NCBI GenBank assembly: GCA_021793275.1
Contig: JAJYTC010000012.1
Coordinates: 1 to 48,840 of the forward strand
DNA from: Deltaproteobacteria bacterium
GTDB taxonomy: Bacteria > Desulfobacterota > Syntrophobacteria > Syntrophobacterales > Syntrophobacteraceae
Direction of reading: 5' to 3'
Length of the DNA stretch: 48,840 nt
Of this stretch, positions 32,329-40,492 are shown in pieces. Numbering within the stretch: position 1 is the stretch's first letter; each line of letters starts with the position of its first letter. The notes under the pieces are model-generated. The model had not been told where the DNA came from. It was given only the letters and a program-made list of their open reading frames with translations, and made no database searches. Made by a program: the position numbers and the translations under genes.

Positions 32329-34065
32329 ATGAAAACATTGCACCTGGTCATCATCGAAGATGAGGAAGCACATCTCCAGTTGATGAAACGGGCTGTTTTC
32401 ATGGAATTTCCGCAGGTTGTAATCGATCATTTTCCAGAAGCTTCTTCCTGCCTGGAAGCAATCGACCGGCTCAAACCCGATCTGATAATTTCGGATTATC
32501 TTCTGCCTGGTTTGAACGGGCTGGAATTCCTGGAAAAACTGCGCAAGAGGAACAACACCACGCCCGTGATAATGATAACCGGGCAGGGGGATGAAAGTAC
32601 GGCAGTAAGAGCGTTGAAATCGGGGGCGGCCGATTACGTGGTGAAGACCGCCGAATTTTTCAAGCTGCTTCCCGGCGCCATAAATAAGGTCCTTCGTGAG
32701 CGGAGTTTGGAAGATTCGTTGGAAATTTCCTACCGGTTCCTGGAAGCTGCGAACAGGAGCGTAGACCTTCCCGGTCTGATCGAAGATTTCACTCTCATTG
32801 CAAAGCGTTTTACGGGCTGCTCGCTGGCTGCGATCCGGCTCTTCGAGGAAGGCTGTCCCACACTCTGTGAGAGCTGTGAATTTTGTGAGCGGGGGCCCTC
32901 TGCCCCGGCGGGTCGCAGGCCGCCGTGCCAAGAGTGTTTGTGTGGGGATGGAGCAACAGGCGCCCGCTCATCCTTGCGCCCCTTTTGTACCGAAGCCGGT
33001 TCTTTTTATACCGGTAACGCCTCCTCGCTTCCGCAAAAATTCGGCGCGGGTCCAAAAGCAATGGTCCATGGCGGGAGTTGCAGCCTGTCTGAATACGAAT
33101 CGGTAGCCCTGGTTCCGGTAAGGCTGGGAGACTCCATTCTCGGACTTGTCTACATAGCCGACCGGGAACCGGGCATGGTGTCGCCGCCTGTAATCGAGGT
33201 GCTGGAGCGGGCTGCCATGGAGCTGGGGACCGCCGTTCGACGTCTCAGGGCCGCCGAGGAATTGCGAAGGGCCCACGAGCAACTGGAAATGCGTGTAAAG
33301 GAACGGACGGTCGAACTGGCGCTTGCCAACGACAAGCTCCGAAAAGAGATCGAGGAGCGAATCCGCGCCCAGGAAGCTTTGTCGAAGAGCGCCGAAGATC
33401 TCAAGCTGTTCGCCTATTCCATAATGCACGATTTAAAGAGTCCGACCATAGCCGTCCACGGCTTGACGCAACTGTTTCACAGGCAATATGCCGACAGGGT
33501 CGATCAGAGAGGCAGGAAATACTGCGAACAGATAATGAGGGCGTCCGAATACTGTTCGGTCCTTATCGGCCAGATAAATACCTACATAGCGACGAAGGAA
33601 GCCCCGCTCAATATCGAGTCGGTCCTGCTGAGCGATCTTCTGCAGACGGTCAGGGAAGAATTTTCCGACAGGTTGAGGGAGAGGGGCATTCGCTGGATAC
33701 AGCCCGAATTCGACGTAAAAATCAGGGTAGACCGGGCGGCCATGACCAGGTTGTTCACAAACCTTGTGGACAATGCGGTAAAATATGGCGGAGACGCATT
33801 GAGCGAAATAAGGATAGGATATGAGGAAAGCGCCGACTTGTGCACTATCCTGGTGAGCAATGACGGGGCGGCAATGAAAAAGGAGGATTGTGAAGCGATC
33901 TTCCGTCCTTTCCAAAGGGTCGGAAGCACGGAAGGCACTCCGGGGACCGGCCTGGGGCTCAACATAGTCAGAGAAATCGCTAAAAGGCACGGGGGAGGGG
34001 TCGAGATCGAGCCCGGACGAGGCAGGGGAGTGGTTTTCCGTATTACTATCGCCAGGGCGCTGTGA
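32329..34065 (+). CDS. REC-GAF-histidine kinase with cysteine-rich GAF insert
   Basis: 578-residue soluble hybrid kinase. An N-terminal receiver has phospho-acceptor D56 (LIISDYLLPG) and the lysine in VVKTAEF. A GAF domain (about 135-305) follows, with an unusual cysteine-rich stretch: C176, C180, C183, C186, C200, C203, C205 and C220. A coiled coil (about 305-355) leads to HisKA with H367 (SIMHDLKSP) and an HATPase ending in GTGLGLNIV. The arrangement and SIMHDLKSP motif resemble phytochrome-type kinases, but no bilin-binding signature is present. The cysteines could bind Zn or Fe-S or act as redox switches. The downstream kinase gene overlaps by 4 bp (GTGA). Confidence 0.9.
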   Translation: MKTLHLVIIEDEEAHLQLMKRAVFMEFPQVVIDHFPEASSCLEAIDRLKPDLIISDYLLPGLNGLEFLEKLRKRNNTTPVIMITGQGDESTAVRALKSGAADYVVKTAEFFKLLPGAINKVLRERSLEDSLEISYRFLEAANRSVDLPGLIEDFTLIAKRFTGCSLAAIRLFEEGCPTLCESCEFCERGPSAPAGRRPPCQECLCGDGATGARSSLRPFCTEAGSFYTGNASSLPQKFGAGPKAMVHGGSCSLSEYESVALVPVRLGDSILGLVYIADREPGMVSPPVIEVLERAAMELGTAVRRLRAAEELRRAHEQLEMRVKERTVELALANDKLRKEIEERIRAQEALSKSAEDLKLFAYSIMHDLKSPTIAVHGLTQLFHRQYADRVDQRGRKYCEQIMRASEYCSVLIGQINTYIATKEAPLNIESVLLSDLLQTVREEFSDRLRERGIRWIQPEFDVKIRVDRAAMTRLFTNLVDNAVKYGGDALSEIRIGYEESADLCTILVSNDGAAMKKEDCEAIFRPFQRVGSTEGTPGTGLGLNIVREIAKRHGGGVEIEPGRGRGVVFRITIARAL

Positions 34066-35750
34066 AGTCATGCAGACGGACCATTGCGGATAAGACTCAC
34101 TTTCTCCGTTATCCGTCGACAGATTGGCATCGTCCGTTACAGGAGCGGGTATTGAGGCCGGCATTCAGGAAACTTTCGCCCATATTGGTATTTGCTTTTT
34201 TTGCTTCCGTCACGATTGCTTTGTGGAGGGTGCAGGTCCATCATTTGCGCCAGTTGGTTGTCCGGCATGTGGAAAGTTCGGCGGAAATGGCGGGAATCCG
34301 CATCGGCACCATAATGGAAAGCCGCGAGGCGACCCTCGAACTTTTAGCGGACAGGTGGGTCGAAAGCCAAAACCGCAATTTCAGCCGCAAGCGCTTTCTT
34401 TCCTTTGCAAAGATTATTTTTAAGGATTATCCTGGCTTTTCCGGGATATTCTGGGCCGATCCGAACGGCGTTATACGCTATGTTTACCCGCAGAAGGAGG
34501 AAGCATTCAGGCTTGGCGAGAAGATCCACTACGTCCCCGGGCATAAGGTCTCGCCGTGTTTTGATCTTTTCTCAGGTCAGAAGGGTTTCCGGATAGTTCT
34601 CCCGTTAATGTTCGAAGGAAAACTTCAGGGCTACCTGTGCGGCGAGTTCGGGGTCTCTGACGTGGTCAACTTCGCCATGCCCGGCAAATTCATCGGAGAC
34701 TTTGCCGTAGACATTTATGACGACGGGCTGCGCATCTTTCATTACGGGAAGGACGACTTGTCCGGCAGCGGGATTTCCACAACGCGCGAGATCCCGATAG
34801 GCGAGAGGAAATGGCGTCTTACGATGGCGTTTCGCCACGGCTCTTATGCCGCCAGCTCCCCCGAGGTGGTTTTGTTCCTGGTTTTTGGACTCATTCTCTC
34901 AGCCACCCTTTCCATGCTGTTTTATCAACTGCTGCAGAGGATGGAAGCATACAAGACCTCCAGGGACCTGGCTCTCGATGAAATCACCGAACGAAAGCGG
35001 GTCGAGGCCGTTTTGCATGAGAAGGAAAAACAGCTGGAAGAACTCGTTTCGGAGCTTTCGGCCAAAAACACCGAACTCGAGTCGTTCGTCTATACCATCT
35101 CGCATGATCTCAAAACCCCGATCGTCACCATCGGGGGTTTTATCGGGGCTTTGCGGGAGGATTTCGGGTCGGCGATTCCCAAGGAAGCTGAAAGCTACCT
35201 GGACTACATGAGCGGGGCGGGGCAAAAAATGGAGGCCCTGATCAACGATCTGCTCGAGCTTTCACGGATCGGGCGCGTGGTTGGCAAACCGACCACGGTC
35301 CCTTTCGGGGAAATCGTCGGGGAGGCGATCGAAACGCTTAGGCCTAACATTGAGCGTCGCGGCATCAGGATAAACGTCCAGGAAAATCTTCCCGAGGTTT
35401 ATTGTGAGAAGAATAGACTCGTGCAGGTCATGTATAACTTGATCAACAACGCAATCAAATACATGGGTGAGGACAACCATGGACCGTGCATAGATATCGG
35501 GGTCGAAAAGCAGGATGATCGATGCGTATTTTTTGTCCGCGATAACGGGATCGGTATTGAGGAAAAGTATTTTGACAAGATCTTCCGGATATTCGAACGG
35601 CTTCCATCCGCTAGAAAGGAAGAGGGAACGGGGATCGGCCTGGCGATCGTAAAACGTATAATCGAATATCATGGCGGCAGGATATGGCTGGCCTCGGAAC
35701 CAGGGCGGGGGACGACATTTTTTTTCACGATCGGCGGCAAAGAGCTATGA
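34062..35750 (+). CDS. membrane sensor histidine kinase
   Basis: 562-residue histidine kinase. Two transmembrane segments (about 39-57 and 268-290) flank a periplasmic sensor of about 210 residues with Cache/CHASE-like character (GFSGIFWADPNGVIRYVYP). A coiled coil (about 300-340) then leads to HisKA with H348 (TISHDLKTP) and a complete HATPase (NLINNAIKY, DNGIGI, GTGIGLAIV). The start is GTG at 34062, overlapping the upstream stop codon. It is followed with short spacing by a single-domain response regulator that is likely its target. Confidence 0.9.
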   Translation: MKSCRRTIADKTHFLRYPSTDWHRPLQERVLRPAFRKLSPILVFAFFASVTIALWRVQVHHLRQLVVRHVESSAEMAGIRIGTIMESREATLELLADRWVESQNRNFSRKRFLSFAKIIFKDYPGFSGIFWADPNGVIRYVYPQKEEAFRLGEKIHYVPGHKVSPCFDLFSGQKGFRIVLPLMFEGKLQGYLCGEFGVSDVVNFAMPGKFIGDFAVDIYDDGLRIFHYGKDDLSGSGISTTREIPIGERKWRLTMAFRHGSYAASSPEVVLFLVFGLILSATLSMLFYQLLQRMEAYKTSRDLALDEITERKRVEAVLHEKEKQLEELVSELSAKNTELESFVYTISHDLKTPIVTIGGFIGALREDFGSAIPKEAESYLDYMSGAGQKMEALINDLLELSRIGRVVGKPTTVPFGEIVGEAIETLRPNIERRGIRINVQENLPEVYCEKNRLVQVMYNLINNAIKYMGEDNHGPCIDIGVEKQDDRCVFFVRDNGIGIEEKYFDKIFRIFERLPSARKEEGTGIGLAIVKRIIEYHGGRIWLASEPGRGTTFFFTIGGKEL

Positions 35751-35764
35751 AAAGGAATCATTGT

Positions 35765-36214
35765 ATGGGTTTAGAGCCTTATAACATATTGATAGTCGAA
35801 GACGAAGAGGCGCACGCCGCTCTTGCCGAGCGGGCGATCCGAAAAGGGGGACACATCAATCGGATCGATATAGTGAGAGACGGGGAAGAAGCCTTGGATT
35901 ACCTTTTTCATAGGGGCGAGTATGCCGAGGTTTCTAAATTCCCTACCCCCGGACTGATCATCCTGGATATAAAGCTGCCCGGAATAGACGGAATAGAAGT
36001 GCTCAAGCAGATCAAGAACGATCCGAATTTGAAGAAAATACCCGTGATAATGCTAACCACGTCGAAGCGCGAAGAAGATATAGCGAGTTCCTATCTCAAT
36101 TATGCAAACAGTTATTTGACCAAGCCGGTGGGATTCAGGGAATTTGAAGCGAAGGTGATGCAGATCAACGCTTATTGGATGGAGATAAATGAACCCCCGG
36201 TAGTGAATGAATAG
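35765..36214 (+). CDS. Rcp1-like single-domain response regulator
   Basis: 149-residue receiver with the features of the phytochrome-kinase-partner (Rcp1-like) group: IVEDEEAHAALAERA, phospho-acceptor D68 (LIILDIKLPG), and MLTTSKREEDIASSY with the lysine in YLTKPVGF. It has no output domain. ATG at 35765 has AAAGGA about 9 nt upstream; an ATG at 35747 overlapping the previous stop codon is an alternative. It is likely phosphorylated by one of the neighbouring kinases. Its C-terminal NAYWMEIN extension is characteristic of this subgroup. Confidence 0.9.
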   Translation: MGLEPYNILIVEDEEAHAALAERAIRKGGHINRIDIVRDGEEALDYLFHRGEYAEVSKFPTPGLIILDIKLPGIDGIEVLKQIKNDPNLKKIPVIMLTTSKREEDIASSYLNYANSYLTKPVGFREFEAKVMQINAYWMEINEPPVVNE

Positions 36215-36242
36215 CTTTGGGTCGAATTTGCAGGTACGAGGC

Positions 36243-37856
36243 ATGAAATCTCTGAAGCTGGCTATCATTGAAGACGAAGAAGCTCATTTTCAGCTTATCC
36301 GCCGAGCTATCGCAAAAGATGTTCCGGAAGCGGATATCTATCACTTCCAGGATGCCGGCGGGTTTCTCGAAAGTTTTCATCATATCCGCCCGGACATCAT
36401 CCTGGTGGATTACCGGATGCCGGGAATGAACGGCCTGGAATTCCTGATGCATATGCGCAGGGCCGGTAACGAAGCGCCCATCATAATGATCACCGGGCAG
36501 GGGGACGAAAGAATAGCGGTCCAGGCGATGAAGGCAGGGGCCTCCGACTATATAGTCAAGAGTCCCGACTTTTTCATGCTGCTCCCTGGCGCTATCGAGA
36601 GGGAAATTAAAAGAAAGAAGGAGCGCATGTGGGCCGAGCGCAGCTTGCGGGCCTCGCATAGTTCCCTTGAGATTGCGAATCGGCACACCGCGCTGGGCCC
36701 GCTGTTGGAGGAGTTCGCCTGGGAAGTCCAAAAAATTGCCGGATGCGATTTTGCTGGAATTCGAATTCCCGATGAGGAAGGCAATCTGCCTTTCCTCGCC
36801 TGTGTGGGACTGGGCGAGGAATTTCCTGGAAACCCCTCCACAAGCTCCCTTCCCGGGATGTGCGCCAATGTTGTAACCGGGAGTGTCGATCACCGTCTTC
36901 CCTATATAACGGAAGGCGGTTCGTTTTATACCAACGATGCAGATCGGTTTTTCGCCGAAATGAAGGAGAAAACGAAAGGGCCTGTGTGCCTTCACTGCCA
37001 CAAGTTGGGGTACAAATCCATTGCGCTTACGCCGGTGTGGGTCAAGGGCAATATCATGGGCCTGATCCACGTGGCCGACCATGAGGAAAACAAAGTCCCC
37101 CTCGAAACCGTTTCATTGCTCGAAAATGTGGGGATGGTTCTTGGGTCGGCCATTCGCCGCGTGCAGATGGGCGAGGCGCTGGGGCGCTCTGAAAAGAGAC
37201 TGAGAGCTTTGTCGTCCAAGCTGCTGCAGGCGCAGGAAGAGGAAAGAAAAAAAATTGCGATGGAGGTGCACGACAGCATAGGTTCAAGCCTGAGCGCCAT
37301 AAAACTGGGTTTGCAGTTGAGCATGGACAGGTTGAAGGAAGGCTCGCTAACGGCCGAATCCCTCGATACTTTGGTGTCGGTTACGCAGGGCGCGCTCGAC
37401 GACGCCAGAAGAATCATGGCCGCGCTTCGCCCCTCCATTCTTGACAACGTGGGCTTATTGCAGACCCTCAACTGGTTGTGCGGCCAACTGGAGAAACTCT
37501 GTCCCCAAATCCGGGTCGAGCAGGTAATGGACGTAGAAGAATCCGATATCCACGAGCCGCACAAGATAGTGCTTTTCAGGATCTTCCAGGAAGCCTTCAA
37601 CAATATCGCCAAGCACAGCGAAGCCGACCGTGTGGAAGTATCGCTCATCAAACGGGATGGAAGGATCGAGCTGCTTGTCCGGGACAACGGCAAGGGCTTC
37701 GATGCGGAGGTCGTTTCAAGAAGAAAGAAGTCTGATAGCGGATTGGGACTCACCTCCATGCGAGAACGGGCCGAACTCTCGGGAGGCAGTTTGTCGGTGG
37801 ATTCATCGCGCCACCAGGGGACGACCGTCCGCGCTTCCTGGCCCAATGACGGATAA
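36243..37856 (+). CDS. REC-GAF-NarX-type histidine kinase
   Basis: 537-residue soluble hybrid kinase with N-terminal receiver (phospho-acceptor D56, IILVDYRMPG). A GAF domain (about 120-310) shares GGSFYT and the MGLIHVADHE segment with the REC-GAF kinase at 32329. Cysteines in the GAF (including the CLHC pair near residues 249-252) are fewer than in that paralogue. The HisKA_3 transmitter carries H343 ([12 protein letters not shown]), followed by HATPase (RDNGKGF). The same DSIGSSL sequence occurs in the NarX-type kinase at 28152, so the two may share targets. ATG at 36243 is chosen; an upstream ATG at 36207 overlaps the response regulator. It ends the plus-strand signalling block. Confidence 0.88.
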   Translation: MKSLKLAIIEDEEAHFQLIRRAIAKDVPEADIYHFQDAGGFLESFHHIRPDIILVDYRMPGMNGLEFLMHMRRAGNEAPIIMITGQGDERIAVQAMKAGASDYIVKSPDFFMLLPGAIEREIKRKKERMWAERSLRASHSSLEIANRHTALGPLLEEFAWEVQKIAGCDFAGIRIPDEEGNLPFLACVGLGEEFPGNPSTSSLPGMCANVVTGSVDHRLPYITEGGSFYTNDADRFFAEMKEKTKGPVCLHCHKLGYKSIALTPVWVKGNIMGLIHVADHEENKVPLETVSLLENVGMVLGSAIRRVQMGEALGRSEKRLRALSSKLLQAQEEERKKIAMEVHDSIGSSLSAIKLGLQLSMDRLKEGSLTAESLDTLVSVTQGALDDARRIMAALRPSILDNVGLLQTLNWLCGQLEKLCPQIRVEQVMDVEESDIHEPHKIVLFRIFQEAFNNIAKHSEADRVEVSLIKRDGRIELLVRDNGKGFDAEVVSRRKKSDSGLGLTSMRERAELSGGSLSVDSSRHQGTTVRASWPNDG

Positions 37857-38293
37857 TTTCGTCCTCCGGATGTCGAAGCACGGCGGTAATTCGCCATCGC
37901 CCTTCTTTCCCGCCTCATTAAACTCCCGGCGCGATTCTCATCTCAAAAGCGGGTGTTGTGGGCACGATAAAACTGTTCCCACCCTACGTGCTAAGATTGA
38001 TAATAAGCTGTACGTCATTATAGATACGGACAAACCCATAAATGCAATGCCAATAGTGAGAGTGCCAATATTACAATTGCAGATGAACAGAATATCGTCC
38101 CAAGCCGCCCCGGATGACTTCAAGTGAGGGATATCACTCCTGTAGTGCAAAGAGCAGATTTGGCTCTCTTTCGCTCTAAGGACAGATGAGAATTGAAAAA
38201 CAATTTCTCTATGCTAATTTCTAAAATAGAAGGGCGTTTGTGAAAAATCACTTTGGCCGGACGACAAAAATCATCGCCAGGAAAGGAAAAGCC
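37857..38293. other. intergenic region, partly AT-rich
   Basis: About 437 bp between the last kinase gene and the DUF433 antitoxin. The part from about 37980 to 38290 is noticeably richer in A+T than the flanking genes, which fits recent arrival of the toxin-antitoxin remnant. A reading frame continuing from inside the kinase gene through 38127 is a shadow. No promoter could be chosen with confidence. Confidence 0.4.
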
Positions 38294-38533
38294 ATGGATT
38301 ACGCAAAATTCATCCTCCGCGACCCACAGGTCTGCGGCGGTGAGCCTGTTATTGCAGGAACCCGAGTGACAATTCGTACAATTCTAGCCAGTCTGGCGGA
38401 GGGGGCGAACATAGCTGATATTTTAAGCGATTTCCCGGCGCTGACCGAGGAGCAGGTGATGGCGGTGATTGCATTTGCCGCAGATTCCGCCGAAGAAGAT
38501 CTGCCGACCCAAGGAATTCCGAGAGTTGCATGA
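38294..38533 (+). CDS. DUF433-family antitoxin
   Basis: 79-residue DUF433 protein, typically the antitoxin to DUF5615 PIN-like toxins. The family core is ILRDPQVCGGEPVIAGTRVTIRTILASLAEG followed by DILSDFPALTEEQVMAVIAFAAD, a winged-helix-like DNA-binding fold. ATG at 38294 has an AGGAAAGGAA motif upstream; the GTG at 38240 is less likely. Its stop codon overlaps the start of a truncated toxin reading frame (ATGA). With its toxin broken, the antitoxin is probably a relic, though the gene itself is intact. Confidence 0.88.
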   Translation: MDYAKFILRDPQVCGGEPVIAGTRVTIRTILASLAEGANIADILSDFPALTEEQVMAVIAFAADSAEEDLPTQGIPRVA

Positions 38534-38637
38534 AGATTAAACTCGACGAAAACATGCCCGTGCGATTGTCCGCTTCAATGATTTCATACCCCCCGACGCT
38601 GCTTTTCAAGCCCTCCTCTCTTCGGTGCTTCTCCTGA
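38530..38637 (+). pseudogene. truncated DUF5615 PIN-like toxin
   Basis: Starts with ATG overlapping the DUF433 stop codon and reads MKIKLDENMPVRLSAS, the characteristic N-terminus of DUF5615 PIN-like proteins. The sequence then departs from the family and stops after 35 codons, whereas family members have about 110. The PIN active site beyond the first Asp/Glu residues is absent, so no toxin activity is expected. The break point is near 38575. Confidence 0.72.
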
Positions 38638-38935
38638 GCTTCCTTGTGGGGAAGTACCCTCTGACACTCCACGGCGGCCTCCGCAACCGCTATGAAACCT
38701 TCCGGTGACATCTGATGTCATTGAAAGTGTTCGAAATACGTCCGAAGCGCCCGATTTTTCATCTTTGCTACTGTTGTGAGCACCGTCCGGGCCTATAAAC
38801 GGGAAGTATGGAACGAAGTTTGCTCCAACCTCTGTCTCAGTCGGTCACCCGCCTGTTGCCCGGGACAAAGCGGAATCGAGGAGATAAATCTTCGAATTCG
38901 GCTTCCATTACCGTTTGTTCCATGAGGGTATCGCC
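38638..38935. other. intergenic region upstream of the Hdr locus
   Basis: About 300 bp. A minus-strand frame (about 38575-38711) reads MSPEGFIAVAEAAVECQRV and looks protein-like at its start, but it runs into the DUF433 gene. It could be the fragment that replaced the toxin 3' end. No family was recognised. The region must hold the promoter of the Hdr locus, but none was assigned. Confidence 0.35.
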
Positions 38936-39580
38936 ATGGCTGAAGAGGCGCGTTTAGTCGGAAGCAGCTACGGTGCTGAAAATGCCGAAATGGTGCGGCA
39001 GCCTGTTTTGTCGCCTGATTTCGATTTTCTCTATAAGGTCGAGGCCTCGGGGCCGTTCAATGCCTCGCACTGTTTCCAGTGCCGCAAATGCACCAACGGC
39101 TGTCCCGTGAGCTTCGCGATGGACATTTTCCCGGACCGGATCATTCGCCTGGCGATCCTCGGCCAAACAGCGGAAGTGCTCAACTCGCGCACGATCTGGA
39201 TATGCGCTTCCTGCGAGACGTGCAGCACCCGCTGTCCGAACGGTGTTCGCATTGCCGAGTTGATGGATTATTTCAAGGAGTTGGCCGTAGAGGCGGGGAT
39301 AAGACCCGCGCTTCCCGCAGTGGCTGTCTTTTACCGGACTTTTCTCGACAATTTAAAGCTCACAGGCAGGGTTTTCGAAGCCGGTCTGCTCCCGACCTAC
39401 TGGGTCAGGAGCAGGCAGGTGGTAAGTATGTTCAAGTCCGGGGAAATGCGTAAAAATGTTGAACAGGCTGTTAAGCTCTTCATGAAAAAACGCTTGTCCG
39501 CGCTTCCCGGCGCGGTCAGGGGAAGAGGCGAAATCAGGTCCATTTTGCGCTCATCCCGTCCACACGGGAGAAGCCAATGA
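38936..39580 (+). CDS. hdrC: heterodisulfide reductase subunit C-like ferredoxin protein
   Basis: 214-residue HdrC-type protein with two [4Fe-4S] ferredoxin motifs, CFQCRKCTNGCP (about residue 41) and CASCETCSTRCP (about residue 84), followed by a helical C-terminal region. HdrC passes electrons from the flavin subunit HdrA to HdrB. ATG at 38936 has GAGGG 8 nt upstream. Its stop codon overlaps the hdrB start (ATGA). It is first of the Hdr genes in this window. Confidence 0.93.
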   Translation: MAEEARLVGSSYGAENAEMVRQPVLSPDFDFLYKVEASGPFNASHCFQCRKCTNGCPVSFAMDIFPDRIIRLAILGQTAEVLNSRTIWICASCETCSTRCPNGVRIAELMDYFKELAVEAGIRPALPAVAVFYRTFLDNLKLTGRVFEAGLLPTYWVRSRQVVSMFKSGEMRKNVEQAVKLFMKKRLSALPGAVRGRGEIRSILRSSRPHGRSQ

Positions 39581-40446
39581 TGAAGGCGACCTACTACCCG
39601 GGATGTTCTCTTGAGGGCGTAGCGCGGGATTACGCGGATTCCATCAAATGCGTTTGCGCGCTGATGGACGTCGAGCTGCAGGAAATCCCCGACTGGAACT
39701 GCTGCGGGGCAACGGCGGCCCACAGCATAAATCGCAGGGCGAGCATCGAGCTTCCCCGACGCAACCTGAGGCTCGCTCGAACCCTTGGTAATCCCGACAT
39801 GCTTGTCCCGTGCCCGCTTTGTTTCAACCGCCTGAAGACCGCGGTGCACGATCTCGAGCTGCGCAACCCGTGTTCAGAGCCGCCGCAGGGCCTGGAGTTT
39901 CCCAAAATCTGGGACCTTGCCGCCTTTTTTGCAACGGATGAAAAACTCGAAAAAATTGCCTCCAGGGTGCAAAAGCGGCTCGAAGGACTGAGTGTCGTCT
40001 CTTATTACGGCTGCATGGCGAGCAGACCGCCTTACATAACCGGGGCCCCCGATTATGAGAACCCGCTCAGCCTGGACAAAATCGTGAAAACATTGGGCGC
40101 GACTCCGATCGACTGGCCGTACAAGACCGACTGCTGCGGAGCGAGCCTTATCGTCTCCATGCCGGGCGCCGGTTTGAAAATGGTCGAAAAACTGCTCGAT
40201 ATGGCTCGGCGGTTCGGGGCCGAGGCTGTCGTGGTTTCCTGCCAGATGTGCCAGGGGAACCTGGATATGTACCAGGACCGTATCGAAGCGGATACGGGGA
40301 AACATTACGGTCTTCCGATTATTTATTTTACCGAGCTGATAGGGTTGGCATGGCGCCTGGCTGAAGCCGGGGGATGGCTTTCGCGCCACTTCATCGATCC
40401 GGTCCCGCTTCTGCTTCGTAAAGGGTTGATGGCGGGACGCGGGTAA
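39577..40446 (+). CDS. hdrB: heterodisulfide reductase subunit B-like protein
   Basis: 289-residue HdrB-type protein with two cysteine-rich CCG domains: CxnCCG in DWNCCGATAAH with CPLC, and DCCGASL with CQMC. In methanogens these bind the paired non-cubane [4Fe-4S] clusters that reduce a heterodisulfide; in bacteria the substrate is unknown (possibly a DsrC-type or other disulfide). Start and stop overlap with hdrC indicates coupling. The following gene is an HdrA-like flavoprotein, completing an HdrABC-type set. Confidence 0.93.
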   Translation: MMKATYYPGCSLEGVARDYADSIKCVCALMDVELQEIPDWNCCGATAAHSINRRASIELPRRNLRLARTLGNPDMLVPCPLCFNRLKTAVHDLELRNPCSEPPQGLEFPKIWDLAAFFATDEKLEKIASRVQKRLEGLSVVSYYGCMASRPPYITGAPDYENPLSLDKIVKTLGATPIDWPYKTDCCGASLIVSMPGAGLKMVEKLLDMARRFGAEAVVVSCQMCQGNLDMYQDRIEADTGKHYGLPIIYFTELIGLAWRLAEAGGWLSRHFIDPVPLLLRKGLMAGRG

Positions 40447-40492
40447 ATCACGCCCCGAGGGCGTGAAAAGTACGGAAGAGGTTGACCGTCCC

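Noticed and set aside
38349-38711. 120-codon minus-strand frame
   Set aside because: Most of it is antisense to the DUF433 gene; only the first 45 codons look protein-like and no family was recognised.
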